NCBI GenBank assembly: GCA_003218375.1
Contig: QHNH01000010.1
Span: 249,887-313,886, forward strand
DNA from: Verrucomicrobiota bacterium
GTDB taxonomy: Bacteria > Verrucomicrobiota > Verrucomicrobiia > Chthoniobacterales > UBA10450
DNA length: 64,000 nucleotides
Reading direction: 5' to 3'
The notes under the pieces are model-generated. The model had not been told where the DNA came from, did not search any database, and was given only the letters and a program-made list of their open reading frames with translations. Each line of letters opens with the position of its first letter. Position 1 is the stretch's first letter. The translations under genes were made by a program, and so were the position numbers. Below, one piece after another: positions 10,467 through 18,922 of this stretch.

Positions 10467-11054
10467 ATGGAAAACGAACTCTCAGGAAAAAAGGTAGCGA
10501 TCCTGGTGGCGGATGGATTCGAGGAGGTCGAGTTGACGAAGCCGAGGAAGGCCCTGGATGAAGCGGGCGCGCAGACGAGCGTGATCTCGATCAAGTCCGG
10601 CAAAATCCAGGGGATGAATCACGCGGACAAGGGCGAGACGGTCGCTGTCGATCAAACTTTGGCGGAGGCTAACCCGCAGGACTTCGACGCGCTCATGATC
10701 CCGGGCGGTTTGATGAATCCCGACTCATTGCGGTCTACCGAAGAAGCGCTTGAGTTCGTCCGCCATTTTTTCCGCGAAGGAAAACCGGTGGCGGCGATCT
10801 GTCATGCGCCCTGGGTGTTGATCGATGCCGGCGTGGTGCGGAGGCGCACCCTGACTTCCTGGCCGGCGATCAAAACCGATGTGCGCAATGCAGGCGGGAA
10901 CTGGGTGGACCATGAAGTTGTCGTCGACAACGGGCTGGTCACGAGCCGCAAGCCGGACGACATCCCGGCCTTCAACGAAAAGATGATCGAGGAATTTGGC
11001 GAAGGCCGGCACAGCATGACTTCCGGGACGCAATCGGGCGAACTGGAGACCTAG
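10467..11054 (+). CDS. DJ-1/PfpI family protein (type 1 glutamine amidotransferase fold)
   Basis: A 195-residue protein with KKVAILVADGFEEVEL at the N-terminus (Glu of the DJ-1 site). The nucleophile elbow is AICHAPW (Cys near residue 112) and the C-terminus has SRKPDDIPAFNEKMIEEF. This is the PfpI/YhbO subgroup, described as intracellular proteases, general stress proteins or glyoxalase/deglycase-type enzymes. The activity is debated, so I give only the family. Start is ATG 10467. It is a single gene, flanked by tRNA-Leu and pgsA. Confidence 0.85.
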   Translation: MENELSGKKVAILVADGFEEVELTKPRKALDEAGAQTSVISIKSGKIQGMNHADKGETVAVDQTLAEANPQDFDALMIPGGLMNPDSLRSTEEALEFVRHFFREGKPVAAICHAPWVLIDAGVVRRRTLTSWPAIKTDVRNAGGNWVDHEVVVDNGLVTSRKPDDIPAFNEKMIEEFGEGRHSMTSGTQSGELET

Positions 11055-11120
11055 CGGGCAAATTGCCTTGCATCTCGGGCGGCGAGGCCGTCTAAGTTTT
11101 CATGATCGGCCCGCCTCTTC

Positions 11121-11726
11121 ATGACGACCGCGAACAAAATCACCGTGATCCGGATCCTGATGATTCCGGTGTTTGTCACGCTCGCGATCTATTACGGCGA
11201 AAGCATTCAGGAAGGTAATCCCCAGGATTGGATGCGCTTCATGGCGATCGCCGTCTTTTTATTGGCGGCGCTCAGTGACGGTCTCGATGGTTACGTGGCG
11301 CGCCGCTACAATCAGCGGAGTTCGCTTGGCGTGATCCTCGATCCCATCGCGGACAAGGGCTTGCTCCTGAGCGGAATCATCACCCTCAGTATCAGCAACT
11401 GGAGCCAGGTGGATCCGCATTACGGAAAATTCCCAGCCTGGTTCCCCGTGCTCGTCATCACGCGGGACGCCGTGATTTTGATCGGCAGCGCGGTGCTCCA
11501 TGTTTTGAACGGCACGGTGCGGGTGCGGCCGAGCTGGACCGGGAAGGTGGCGACGGTTCTCCAGATGGCCGCGATCGCGTGGGTCATGCTGCAAATGCGG
11601 ATTCCGCCGTTGATCTACATCGTTTTCGCGGCGGGATTCTTCACTTTGATTTCCGGCATGATTTACGTACGCAACGGCTTCCGCCAATTGTCGGCGCAAG
11701 GCCACGCCAACGCCAAGCTCGGCTAA
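11121..11726 (+). CDS. pgsA: CDP-diacylglycerol--glycerol-3-phosphate 3-phosphatidyltransferase
   Basis: A 201-residue membrane protein. The CDP-alcohol phosphatidyltransferase motif is intact (DGYVARRYNQRSSLG then ILDPIAD, near residues 56-78), and the N-terminus TTANKITVIRILMIPVF is typical of PgsA. Four to five hydrophobic segments are visible. It makes phosphatidylglycerol phosphate, the committed step to phosphatidylglycerol and cardiolipin. The gene der starts 14 bases after its stop, so the two are probably cotranscribed. Confidence 0.88.
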   Translation: MTTANKITVIRILMIPVFVTLAIYYGESIQEGNPQDWMRFMAIAVFLLAALSDGLDGYVARRYNQRSSLGVILDPIADKGLLLSGIITLSISNWSQVDPHYGKFPAWFPVLVITRDAVILIGSAVLHVLNGTVRVRPSWTGKVATVLQMAAIAWVMLQMRIPPLIYIVFAAGFFTLISGMIYVRNGFRQLSAQGHANAKLG

Positions 11727-11740
11727 GAGACCAGCGCGTC

Positions 11741-13144
11741 ATGGATTCGAAACAGGCCGGAGAAAGCGTCGGCACCGTTGCCATTGTCGGCCGGCCGAAC
11801 GTCGGAAAATCCGCGCTCTTCAATCGCCTTGTCGGCCGGAATATTGCCATCGTCCACGATCAACCCGGTATCACGCGCGATCGGCTGGCGGCCACTTCAA
11901 CGCGCGGCCGCCGGCCGTTCGCGGTCTGGGACACGGGGGGCATTGGCGGCGCTGGCGAAACCGAGTTGACGGCGCAGGTGCGCGGCGCGGCTGACTCAGC
12001 GATGCGGGAAAGCGACGTCATTCTTTTCGTCGTTGATGCGCAGGCGGGCCTTAATCCCATCGATCAGGAGCTGGCGAAACTTCTGCGGAAATCCAAGCGC
12101 CCCGTCGTTCTAGTGGTAAACAAGATCGATCACGAAAAACACGAAGACTTGGACGCTGATTTCACGCGGCTCGGTTTCGAAAATTCCATCCCGATAAGCG
12201 CCGCGCACGGCCGCGGTATCTCCGATCTGCTCGAAACCGTAGATCGCCTTCTTCCCCAATCCGAAATCAAAGATCAAACATCAAACATCAAAAATGTTCT
12301 TTCGCTGGCGATCGTCGGCCGCCCGAATGCGGGCAAATCGTCGCTCATCAATTCGATCCTGCGCGATGCGCGCACCATCGTGAGCGAGTTTCCCGGTACT
12401 ACTCGGGATGCGGTCGATATTCTTTATGAGCGGAGCGGGGAAAAATTTCTCCTCATCGACACGGCGGGAATGCGCGCCCGGAGTAAGCATTCAACCTCCG
12501 TGGAAGTGTTCAGCGTCATGCGCGCGGAACGCACGATTCGTCGCGCGGACCTTTGCGTTCTCGTCATCGACCTGACGAGTGGAGTTACGTCGCAGGACAA
12601 GAAAATTGCGGGCCTGATTCAGGAAGCGGAGAAGCCGTGCCTGATCGTGTTAAACAAATGGGACCTGGTGAAGCCGACGCGCGGCGGGAAGAAGGCCATG
12701 GAACTGGCCGTCACCGACGTTCGCGAACGGCTTTTCTTTCTCGAGTATGCGCCCGTCCTCGTCGCGTCGGCGCTGACCGGCGAGAATGTGGACGAGCTCT
12801 TTCGGCTGATCGAAACCGTGCGACGCGCTGCCCAGGTCCGAATCGGCACCGGGGTCCTGAATCGAATGTTACGCGCCGCGTTTGAAGAGAATCCGCCGCC
12901 GATGATTGGGACGCGGCGCTTGAAATTGTTTTATGCGGCGCAAGCGCGAGACGAGACGAACGAAGCGCTGTCAGCGATCAAGTTTGTCCTCTTCGTCAAT
13001 CAGCCAAAGCTTTTGAGCGATACCTACGCGAGATATCTCGAGCGACGCGTCCGAGCCGCCTCCCCTTTCCCCGGCTTGCCTCTCCTTTTCAGCTGCCGCG
13101 CGCGCAGCGAATCGGAGGGACGAGCGTCAGCACATTCGCGGTGA
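11741..13144 (+). CDS. der: Ribosome assembly GTPase Der (EngA)
   Basis: A 467-residue protein with two tandem GTPase domains and a C-terminal KH-like domain. Domain 1 has GRPNVGKS (residues 14-21), DTGG and VVNKID. Domain 2 has GRPNAGKS, DTAGMR and VLNKWD. Der acts in maturation of the 50S subunit. I start at ATG 11741, just after pgsA, rather than the longer frame that overlaps pgsA. The linker between the domains contains a short tandem AT-rich repeat (12259-12297) read as SEIKDQTSNIKNV. The C-terminal 25 residues after YLERRVRAA are arginine- and serine-rich and unlike the usual short end. Confidence 0.93.
   Translation: MDSKQAGESVGTVAIVGRPNVGKSALFNRLVGRNIAIVHDQPGITRDRLAATSTRGRRPFAVWDTGGIGGAGETELTAQVRGAADSAMRESDVILFVVDAQAGLNPIDQELAKLLRKSKRPVVLVVNKIDHEKHEDLDADFTRLGFENSIPISAAHGRGISDLLETVDRLLPQSEIKDQTSNIKNVLSLAIVGRPNAGKSSLINSILRDARTIVSEFPGTTRDAVDILYERSGEKFLLIDTAGMRARSKHSTSVEVFSVMRAERTIRRADLCVLVIDLTSGVTSQDKKIAGLIQEAEKPCLIVLNKWDLVKPTRGGKKAMELAVTDVRERLFFLEYAPVLVASALTGENVDELFRLIETVRRAAQVRIGTGVLNRMLRAAFEENPPPMIGTRRLKLFYAAQARDETNEALSAIKFVLFVNQPKLLSDTYARYLERRVRAASPFPGLPLLFSCRARSESEGRASAHSR
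12259..12297 (+). repeat. AT-rich tandem repeat inside der
   Basis: The text AATCCGAAATCAAAGATC runs into repeated ATCAAAC units. It has the look of the short dispersed repeats seen in intergenic DNA of this kind of genome. It encodes the variable linker between the two GTPase domains, keeping frame. Confidence 0.6.
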
Positions 13145-13236
13145 AGAATCTGGAGACGGCCTGACCTCAGGCCGTTGAGCGTTTGGTACGACGCGTCTTC
13201 TCTTCGGCACGAGGTCGTGCCGGCTCCAATGGAAAA

Positions 13237-13260
13237 GACGTGCGGAAGCACGTCCCTCCG
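13237..13260. repeat. Half copy of the GACGTGCGGAAGCACGTC palindrome
   Basis: Twenty-four bases match the right half of the element at 3226-3276, including the terminal CCCTCCG. It lies between der and moxR. Confidence 0.7.
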
Positions 13261-13311
13261 CGAGGGAGTTTGATCGAACGATCTTCCCGCGGTACCTGTC
13301 TGACCTTGCTT

Positions 13312-14298
13312 ATGAAATCGACGCAGGAGATCACGCAACAGGTGCAGGAAATGGGGCAATGGATTCCGCCCCTGCGCGAGCAGGTGGGTCGCGTCGTCAT
13401 CGGACAAAAATATCTGGTCGATCGGCTCCTGCTCGGCTTGCTCGCCAACGGTCACATTCTCCTCGAAGGCGTTCCCGGTCTGGCAAAAACGCTCACCGTG
13501 AAAACGATGGCGGCCTGTATCCAGACCGGCTTCCAGCGTTTGCAGTTCACGCCTGATCTTTTGCCGGCCGATTTGATCGGGACGCTCATCTACAACCCGC
13601 GTACTGGTGAATTTACGACCAAACTCGGCCCGCTTTTTTCGAACCTGATCCTGGCCGACGAAATCAATCGCGCTCCCGCGAAAGTGCAGAGCGCGTTGCT
13701 GGAAGCGATGCAGGAGCGCCAGGTTACCATCGGCGAAACAACGTATCCGCTCTCCGATCCATTCCTAGTGTTAGCCACCCAGAACCCGCTTGAGCAGGAA
13801 GGCACGTATCAACTTCCCGAAGCACAGCTCGATCGCTTTATGTTGAAGCTCCACATCGGCTATCCCGAAAAGGCCGAGGAACGCCAGATCCTCGATCTCA
13901 TGGCAACCTCGGCGCCGGACCTGAGTGTTATGCCCGTCGTCGATCCGCAACGGATTATCGCGGCGCGTTCCGTCGTGAACGAAATCTACATCGACGACCG
14001 GGTGAAGGATTACATCGTCGATGTGGTCTGGGCCACGCGCGATCCGGGCGCTTACAATCTGAAAATGGAAGGCTTGGTTCGTTACGGTGCATCGCCCCGC
14101 GCAACGATCTACCTCGCGTTGGCTGCTCGCGCGCACGCCTTCCTTAATGGCCGCGGCTACGTGACACCGCAAGACGTGAAGAGCATCGGCACCGATGTTC
14201 TCCGCCATCGCGTCATTGTCAGCTACGAGGCCGAAGCGGAGTCGATTACGAGCGAAACAATCGTCGATCGCATTTTCGCTGGATTGCCAGTTCCTTGA
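13312..14298 (+). CDS. MoxR-type AAA+ ATPase
   Basis: A 328-residue AAA_3/MoxR ATPase. Walker A is GVPGLAKT (residues 53-60), Walker B is LILADEINRAPAK, sensor 1 is ATQNP, and a C-terminal lid domain follows. MoxR proteins act as chaperones that help fold or activate von Willebrand factor A (VWA) proteins, which are encoded downstream here. I use the ATG at 13312. The upstream frame to 13183 runs through a palindromic repeat and is not conserved in character. It is the first gene of a seven-gene Bat operon and its TGA nearly abuts the next ATG. Confidence 0.92.
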   Translation: MKSTQEITQQVQEMGQWIPPLREQVGRVVIGQKYLVDRLLLGLLANGHILLEGVPGLAKTLTVKTMAACIQTGFQRLQFTPDLLPADLIGTLIYNPRTGEFTTKLGPLFSNLILADEINRAPAKVQSALLEAMQERQVTIGETTYPLSDPFLVLATQNPLEQEGTYQLPEAQLDRFMLKLHIGYPEKAEERQILDLMATSAPDLSVMPVVDPQRIIAARSVVNEIYIDDRVKDYIVDVVWATRDPGAYNLKMEGLVRYGASPRATIYLALAARAHAFLNGRGYVTPQDVKSIGTDVLRHRVIVSYEAEAESITSETIVDRIFAGLPVP

Positions 14299-14300
14299 CC

Positions 14301-15194
14301 ATGAGCGGGCAAACGCCGGCGGAAATCTTAAAAAAAATCCGCGCGCTCGAAATCAAGACCAAGGGCCTCGTCCAGACGATGTTCGCGGGCGATTACCACA
14401 GCGTTTTCAAAGGGCGCGGGATGAACTTCGAGGACGTGCGCGAGTACCAGCCGGGAGATGAAATCCGGGCGATCGATTGGAACGTGACGGCGCGGCTCGG
14501 GACGGCATTCGTGAAAAAATTCACGGAGGAGCGGGAACTCACGGTCGTGCTTGTCGTGGATGTGAGCGCGTCCGGGAATTTTGGAAGCGTCTCGCAATCG
14601 AAGCGCGAATTGGCGGCGGAGGTGGCATGCGTGCTCGCATTCAGCGCGATTCGTAACAACGACAAGGTGGGATTGCTTCTCTTCAGCGATCGCGTGGAGC
14701 TTTTCATCCCGCCGAAGAAAGGACGCTCGCATACGCTGCGCATCATTCGTGAGATTTTGTATTTCACGCCGGCGGGACGCGGCACCGCGCCGGCTCTCGC
14801 GCTGGATTACCTGAATAACGTTGTGACCCGGCGTGCCGTGGTCTTCTTCATCTCCGACTTCCAAACCACCGATTTTTCGCGCGAGCTTTCCGTGAGCGGA
14901 CGCCGGCATGATTTCATCGCTCTCCACATCCAGGACCAGCGGGAGGAAGCTTTGCCAAACATCGGCATCATCACCCTCGAAGACGCCGAGACCGGCGAAC
15001 AGATCGAGATCAATACCGCCGATCGGAACACGCGAGCCCGCTTCAGTTCCCTGGCGGAGACGCAACGGGCCGAGCTGAATCGCACCCTGCGGCGCAACAA
15101 CATCGATGCGATTTCGCTGCGAACGGGAGAAAATTACCTGCCTGCTCTGCGATCGTTTTTCAAGCAGCGCGAGCGCCGCCTGGCCGTGCGATGA
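14301..15194 (+). CDS. DUF58 / VWA-like protein
   Basis: A 297-residue protein with the DUF58 signature GMNFEDVREYQPGDEIRAIDW (about residues 42-62). A VWA-like fold follows, with VVDVSASG (DxSxS-like) and FFISDFQ. DUF58 proteins are constant partners of MoxR and Bat proteins. The gene starts 3 bases after the moxR stop and ends in a 4-base overlap with the next gene, indicating translational coupling. The molecular role is not known beyond the association with the Bat complex. Confidence 0.88.
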   Translation: MSGQTPAEILKKIRALEIKTKGLVQTMFAGDYHSVFKGRGMNFEDVREYQPGDEIRAIDWNVTARLGTAFVKKFTEERELTVVLVVDVSASGNFGSVSQSKRELAAEVACVLAFSAIRNNDKVGLLLFSDRVELFIPPKKGRSHTLRIIREILYFTPAGRGTAPALALDYLNNVVTRRAVVFFISDFQTTDFSRELSVSGRRHDFIALHIQDQREEALPNIGIITLEDAETGEQIEINTADRNTRARFSSLAETQRAELNRTLRRNNIDAISLRTGENYLPALRSFFKQRERRLAVR

Positions 15195-15697
15195 ACTTCT
15201 TCCTGGCCACCGCCGACATTCACGAGATCGCGCCGCCGGTTGATTATTCGCTCGTGCCGCCGTGGGTCGTTTACGCCGCGATCGCGCTGGGACTTGCCAT
15301 CCTCGGCATGATTGCCTGGTGGATTCGAAAGCGGGCCCGGCGCCCCAAGCCAGCCCGCTCGCCGCGCGATCGCGCGCTGGAGCAGCTCGAGACAATCGGC
15401 AGCGAAATGGAAATGCTCACTCCATACCAATTCAGCATCGCCGTTTCCGGTATCCTGCGGAGCTACGTCACGGAACAGTATCAACTCCCGGTCACGCGCC
15501 AGACTTCCTTCGAGTTTCTTGGGATGCTGGCGAAGAGCTCACCGTTTTCGGCGGATGAAACTTCGTTGCTGGAGGATTTCCTGGAAGGATGCGACCTGAT
15601 CAAGTTCGCTCGTTACGACGCGACTCCCGCGGACAGCCGACGCCTTTTGGAGGAAGCGATCCAATTCGTGAAAGGAGCGAAGCTTGAACCTGCGTGA
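15191..15697 (+). CDS. DUF4381-like membrane protein of the Bat operon
   Basis: A 168-residue protein with a short N-terminus containing IHEIAPPVDY, one membrane segment (PPWVVYAAIALGLAILGMI, about 24-42), and a basic stop-transfer. A cytoplasmic helical domain with QFSIAVSGILRSYV and TSFEFL completes it. This is the arrangement of DUF4381 proteins that sit between DUF58 and BatA in such operons. It overlaps DUF58 by 4 bases and BatA by 14. I infer that it is a membrane-anchored accessory of the complex. Confidence 0.75.
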   Translation: MNFFLATADIHEIAPPVDYSLVPPWVVYAAIALGLAILGMIAWWIRKRARRPKPARSPRDRALEQLETIGSEMEMLTPYQFSIAVSGILRSYVTEQYQLPVTRQTSFEFLGMLAKSSPFSADETSLLEDFLEGCDLIKFARYDATPADSRRLLEEAIQFVKGAKLEPA

Positions 15698-16742
15698 TTG
15701 GCTGCCGGCAAATGCAGCGCTGACTTTCGCGCAGCCCTGGTTCCTCCTGCTGTGGCTCGCGATCCCGCTCCTGGCCTGGCTCCGCGGCCGAAGCGGACCC
15801 GCAGCCGCGTTGACCTTCTCTTCCACCGCGGTTTTGCGCTCGCTCGGAAAAAGCAGCGCGGCCCGAGCCGGAAAATTCCTCCGCGCCGTCCTGCTCCTCA
15901 GCCTGGCCTTTTTCGCCACCGCGATGGCACGGCCACAATTAGGCAAGAGTCTCACCCAGGTCGAGGCGAGCGGGATCGATATCATCCTCGCACTCGATGT
16001 CTCGGGGTCGATGCTCACGAAAGATTTTTCGATCGGTGGAGAAGCGGCCACGCGGATCGACGCGATCCGGGAAGTGACGCGCAAATTCATCGAAGCCCGG
16101 CCTAACGACCGGATTGGCATCATCGCGTTCGCGAGCCGGCCCTATGTGGTGAGCCCGATGACGCTCGATCATGACTGGCTCCTCAAAAACCTCGAGCGCG
16201 TGAAGATCGGGCTGGTGGAAGACGGGACCGCGATCGGTTCGGGCATGGCAGCGGCAGCGAATCGTTTGAACGACAAGCGTTCCAAGAGCCACGTCATCGT
16301 CCTGCTGACCGATGGCGAAAATAACACGGGGAAAATTCCGCCGAATACCGCGGCCGAAGCCATCAAGGCGCTCAAGATCCATTTCTACGCCATCGGCGCC
16401 GGGATCAACGGCATCGCGCCTACGCCGGTGTTCAATCCGCAAAACGGTAAACCGGTTACGGACATGTTCGGCAACATCCTCTACCAAAATCAGACGGTCC
16501 ATTTCAACGAGGCCGGCCTGAAGGAGGTGGCCAAAATCGCGGACGGACAGTTTTACCGCGCGACCGACACGAAATCGCTCGAGCAAATTTTCCGCGACAT
16601 CGACAAACTGGAGAAGACCACCGTGTCGGTGAAAAAATATCAGCAGTACCGGGATTTGTTTCCGGCTTGCATCGCGACGGGACTGGGCCTGTTGCTGGCG
16701 CAACTTTTATTGGCCCAAACGATCTGGAAAAAATTGCCGTGA
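15684..16742 (+). CDS. batA: BatA-type von Willebrand factor A membrane protein
   Basis: A 352-residue protein. Membrane helices lie at residues 18-32 and about 66-82. The VWA domain carries a complete MIDAS (DVSGS at 105-109, a Thr in the middle loop, and LLTDGENN). A last membrane helix is near the C-terminus (PACIATGLGLLLAQLLLAQ). The start is TTG 15684, overlapping the previous gene; the next in-frame start would cut the first helix. BatA/BatB heterodimers are proposed to act at the periplasmic face in stress tolerance, as first described in Bacteroides. Its stop overlaps the next start. Confidence 0.88.
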   Translation: MNLRDWLPANAALTFAQPWFLLLWLAIPLLAWLRGRSGPAAALTFSSTAVLRSLGKSSAARAGKFLRAVLLLSLAFFATAMARPQLGKSLTQVEASGIDIILALDVSGSMLTKDFSIGGEAATRIDAIREVTRKFIEARPNDRIGIIAFASRPYVVSPMTLDHDWLLKNLERVKIGLVEDGTAIGSGMAAAANRLNDKRSKSHVIVLLTDGENNTGKIPPNTAAEAIKALKIHFYAIGAGINGIAPTPVFNPQNGKPVTDMFGNILYQNQTVHFNEAGLKEVAKIADGQFYRATDTKSLEQIFRDIDKLEKTTVSVKKYQQYRDLFPACIATGLGLLLAQLLLAQTIWKKLP

Positions 16743-18907
16743 TGAATTTCGGCGCGCCAGACTGGTTTTGGGGATTGCTGCTGGTTCCGTTGCTCGTGGC
16801 GCTTTTTGCCCGGGCGGAAAGACGAGCGGCTGCGCGGCTCCGCGAATTCGTGTCGGACCGGCTGCTGCCGAACCTGGCGCGAACGGTCGATCGACGCCGT
16901 CGTGGATTGCGGTTCGCGCTCACGCTGCTGGCCATGGGCCTCACCATCACCGCGCTGGCCAAGCCACGCTGGGGTTACATTTACGAAAATGTAAAACGCA
17001 AGGGCCTCGACCTGATTTTCGCGGCCGATACCTCGCGCAGCATGCTTTCCAACGACGTATCACCGAACCGCCTCCAGCGCGTGAAACTCGCCGCGCAAGA
17101 TCTTCTCAACGAGCTTCAAGGCGACCGCGTCGGCCTGATCGCCTTCGCCGGGCGCGCCTTTTTGCAGGCGCCGCTGACCATCGATTACGCCGCCGCCGTA
17201 GAGGCGATCAACGATCTCGACACGACCACGATCCCCGAGGGCGGAACGAATATTTCCGCCGCGATCGATCTGGCGGTGCAGACCTACGGCAAGAGCGCGA
17301 TCGGCAATCGCGCCCTGATCATCTTTACCGATGGCGAGGAGTTGAGCGGCGACGCGCTTAAAACGGCGAAAACCGCGGCCGACGCGGGCGTTCGCATTTT
17401 CACCGTGGGCGTCGGCACTCCCGAAGGCTCCCTCATTCCTCTCAACGCTGAAGGCGGCGGGACCGCTTTCGTCAAAGACAGCAGCGGGCAGGTGGTGAAA
17501 TCGAAGCTGGACGAAAAACGCCTGAAGGAAATCGCGGAAACGACCGACGGGTTTTATATTCATCTGGAAGATGGGCCGCGGACGATGAAACAGCTTTTCG
17601 ACGAAGGACTGGCGAAGATGCAGACGGGCGAGATCGACGACCGGATGTCGCGGCGGCCGATTGAGCGATATCAATGGCCGTTAGGCGCGGCGCTGGTGGT
17701 TTTCGGCGCGTCATTTCTTCTTCGCGAACGAAAACGAGAGCGGGAGCGGGCGGCATCGCCCGTCGAGCCGAGGCGCGCACTTGCCACCGCAGTGATGGTC
17801 TTACTTTTTGCCGTCAGTTCTTTTGCCGCCGCCCCTGGCCTGGATGCGTACCGGAACGATAACTACAGCGAAGCCTATCAACAGTTTGAGAAAACCCTAA
17901 GGGAACATCCGAATACGCACGCCGCGGACAGGATCGAGTTCGATGCGGGCACGGCGGCTTACAAGCTGGGCAATTACAACGAGGCGCTGGAATGGTTCAG
18001 CCGCTCGCTGCTTTCGAAAGACGAATCGCTCCAGGAAAAAAGTCATTACAACATCGGACGCACGCTCGAAGAGCGGGCCGACCGGGCCCAGACGAACGAG
18101 AAAGCCTTGGGCGAACTCCGCAATGCCCAATCGCATTATGAAGAAGCGCTCAAGCTCGATCCGAACGACGAGCGGGCGAAGGCAAACCTCGAGGAAGTGA
18201 AGAAGAAGATCGAGCGCTTGAAACAGAATCCGAAAAAGCAACCGACGCCTCCGCAACCACCGCCAAAAGACAAGAAGCAGGACAAGAAAGATCAGCAGCA
18301 GAAAGACCAGCAGCAGAAAGACCAGCAGCAGAAGAACGATAAGGATCAACAACAGCAACAGCAATCGAGCGGCAACGATCAGCAGCAGCAACAGGCGAAG
18401 AACGACAAGAAGCAGGAACCGAAGCCGGAAGAATCTCCCAGTCCTTCCTCCGGCGACCAGAAGCAGGAGAACCAGCCGGGTTCATCCCCCTCGCCTTCCG
18501 CTGAGAAGGGCAATGGCGCGGAGAACAAAGAAAACAAACAGCCGCCGAGCAAGGGCGAGCCGGACGTCTCGCCATCGCCGTCGGCGTCCGCCTCGCCGTC
18601 CGATGAGGGCAGTCCCTCACCTTCACCGTCACCCGGTTCAGGTGAAGGACCACAGCCTGAAGGTTCGCCGAGCGCGAGTCCCGGTTCGTCGCCCGGCAAA
18701 AAAATGTCGGGCGAATTGAAAGCGGCGGGCGATGAAAAGCCAAAGGAACCGCCGCAAAACGCGGAAGCGGTGGAAGCCGAGCCGGAGAAAGAAGGGCAGA
18801 TGAGCGAGAAGCAAGCGCAACTGCTTTTGCAATCGATGAAGGACGAAGAGCAGCGGGTGCAACTTGATGAACGCAAGGCAGCACGGCATGTCTATAAGGA
18901 CTGGTAG
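16742..18907 (+). CDS. batB: BatB-BatC fusion: VWA domain, TPR region and long low-complexity tail
   Basis: A 721-residue protein. Two membrane helices lie before residue 75. The VWA domain has MIDAS DTSRS (96-100) and IFTDGEELSG. A third helix follows at about 310-325. A hydrophobic segment near 350-362 then leads into a TPR-like region (about 365-490) with YNIGRTLEERADRAQ and YEEALKLDPNDERAKANL, the hallmark of BatC. Residues about 500-660 are low complexity: first Lys/Gln/Asp (DQQQKDQQQK), then Ser/Pro/Glu. A final charged helix ends the protein. In many genomes BatB and BatC are separate; here they form one frame. The ATG overlaps the batA stop. Confidence 0.88.
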   Translation: MNFGAPDWFWGLLLVPLLVALFARAERRAAARLREFVSDRLLPNLARTVDRRRRGLRFALTLLAMGLTITALAKPRWGYIYENVKRKGLDLIFAADTSRSMLSNDVSPNRLQRVKLAAQDLLNELQGDRVGLIAFAGRAFLQAPLTIDYAAAVEAINDLDTTTIPEGGTNISAAIDLAVQTYGKSAIGNRALIIFTDGEELSGDALKTAKTAADAGVRIFTVGVGTPEGSLIPLNAEGGGTAFVKDSSGQVVKSKLDEKRLKEIAETTDGFYIHLEDGPRTMKQLFDEGLAKMQTGEIDDRMSRRPIERYQWPLGAALVVFGASFLLRERKRERERAASPVEPRRALATAVMVLLFAVSSFAAAPGLDAYRNDNYSEAYQQFEKTLREHPNTHAADRIEFDAGTAAYKLGNYNEALEWFSRSLLSKDESLQEKSHYNIGRTLEERADRAQTNEKALGELRNAQSHYEEALKLDPNDERAKANLEEVKKKIERLKQNPKKQPTPPQPPPKDKKQDKKDQQQKDQQQKDQQQKNDKDQQQQQQSSGNDQQQQQAKNDKKQEPKPEESPSPSSGDQKQENQPGSSPSPSAEKGNGAENKENKQPPSKGEPDVSPSPSASASPSDEGSPSPSPSPGSGEGPQPEGSPSASPGSSPGKKMSGELKAAGDEKPKEPPQNAEAVEAEPEKEGQMSEKQAQLLLQSMKDEEQRVQLDERKAARHVYKDW

Positions 18908-18922
18908 GAACCCTCCCGCCCG

